Below, one piece after another: positions 63,705 through 64,000 of a DNA stretch of 64,000 nucleotides. How positions within the stretch are numbered: the stretch's first letter is position 1; each line of letters starts with the position of its first letter. The position numbers and the translations under genes were made by a program. Source of the DNA: Arthrobacter sp. SX1312. Lineage in GTDB: Bacteria > Actinomycetota > Actinomycetes > Actinomycetales > Micrococcaceae. The stretch covers positions 186,001 through 250,000 of the forward strand of contig NZ_PJIM01000001.1 of assembly GCF_002929295.1 (NCBI RefSeq), written 5' to 3'. A model generated the notes under the pieces. That model did not search any database. It saw only the letters and a list, made by a program, of their open reading frames with translations, and was not told the origin of the DNA.

Positions 63705-64000
63705 ATGCAGTATCGGACACTCGGCAACAGCGGCACCTCGGTGTCGCACCTCGCCCTCGGCACGATGACCTTCGGCGCGGAAGCGGACGAGGCGACCTCC
63801 CACGCCATCCTGTCGGACTACGCCGCCGCGGGCGGCAATCTCATCGACACCGCGGACGTCTACACCGCCGGGGTGTCGGAGGAGATCATCGGGCGGTGGC
63901 TCGCGACGAACCCCGCGGAGCGGGACCGCATGGTCCTCGCGTCCAAGGGACGGTTCCCGATGGGTGAGGACGTCAACGACCTCGGCCTGTCCCGGCGCCA
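63705..64000 (+). CDS. Aldo/keto reductase, 3'-truncated
   Basis: The gene runs off the window end; about 98 residues are visible. MQYRTLGNSGTSVSHLALGTMTFG at the start and GGNLIDTADVYTAGVSEEIIGRWL (catalytic Asp and Tyr) are the family signature. GAAGGAG precedes the ATG at 63705. NADPH-dependent carbonyl reduction; substrate unknown. It follows the thioesterase gene by 109 bp on the same strand. Confidence 0.9.
   Translation, partial: MQYRTLGNSGTSVSHLALGTMTFGAEADEATSHAILSDYAAAGGNLIDTADVYTAGVSEEIIGRWLATNPAERDRMVLASKGRFPMGEDVNDLGLSRR

Overview
The window is high-GC DNA with actinobacterial gene content: an nrdH-nrdI-nrdE-nrdF class Ib ribonucleotide reductase operon, App1-type, GAP-family and DUF808 membrane or lipid proteins, many GTG starts, ATGA-overlapped operons and small stress-type proteins. 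I infer a Micrococcaceae member (Arthrobacter or a close relative). That placement rests on gene content only. No rRNA, tRNA, CRISPR array or intact transposon was seen.

Layout. 1-18 kb is a mosaic of mostly monocistronic accessory and housekeeping-like genes: lipoproteins, a fatty acid desaturase with a small overlapping upstream ORF, two GNAT acetyltransferases, an aminoglycoside-phosphotransferase-like kinase, cupins, a LuxR regulator, an SDR, a PLP-dependent decarboxylase, an HNH nuclease and an App1-like phosphatase. 18-22.6 kb holds a structured leader followed by metF and metE and a convergent LysR regulator. 22.6-27.1 kb is nrdHIEF, with two NrdR-type boxes 32 bp apart, a multi-stem 5' leader and a 12-bp hairpin between nrdE and nrdF. 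27.15-34.8 kb is an accessory segment. It begins with a decayed insertion-sequence end and a beheaded hydrolase, and carries a glucosylglycerate-type locus: a GpgP-like phosphatase divergent from an operon of GpgS, a GT4 glycosyltransferase, a Gfo/Idh oxidoreductase and a zinc-ligand-less MDR dehydrogenase. Small proteins, including a DUF1508 member, flank it. 35-45.4 kb has a SARP-type regulator with a membrane tail, a DD-peptidase/beta-lactamase-fold lipoprotein operon, a CbbX-like AAA+ ATPase, an SRPBCC protein, a K+ channel, a DUF808 protein and a CHRD surface protein. 45.4-52.2 kb holds an antibiotic-resistance-type ABC-F gene with a probable translational attenuator, RNase Z, GAP-family and AI-2E-family membrane proteins, and a CPBP-like protein. 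51.2-56.5 kb is a sulfatase module (formylglycine-generating enzyme and arylsulfatase) next to fmdB/fmdA. 56.5-59.3 kb is a YtrA-type GntR/ABC operon ending in an AlkD-like gene. The end carries a GT2, an SGNH hydrolase, a DHA2-type exporter with an operator-like inverted repeat, a thioesterase-like protein and a truncated aldo/keto reductase.

The most interesting systems are: (1) the five-gene glucosylglycerate-like locus with three extra tailoring enzymes; (2) the ABC-F leader, where a leaderless three-codon uORF ends on the 5' arm of a 9-bp helix that masks the ABC-F Shine-Dalgarno; (3) the unassigned structured leaders of nrdH and metF; (4) a 24-codon leaderless uORF coupled to the DUF808 gene.
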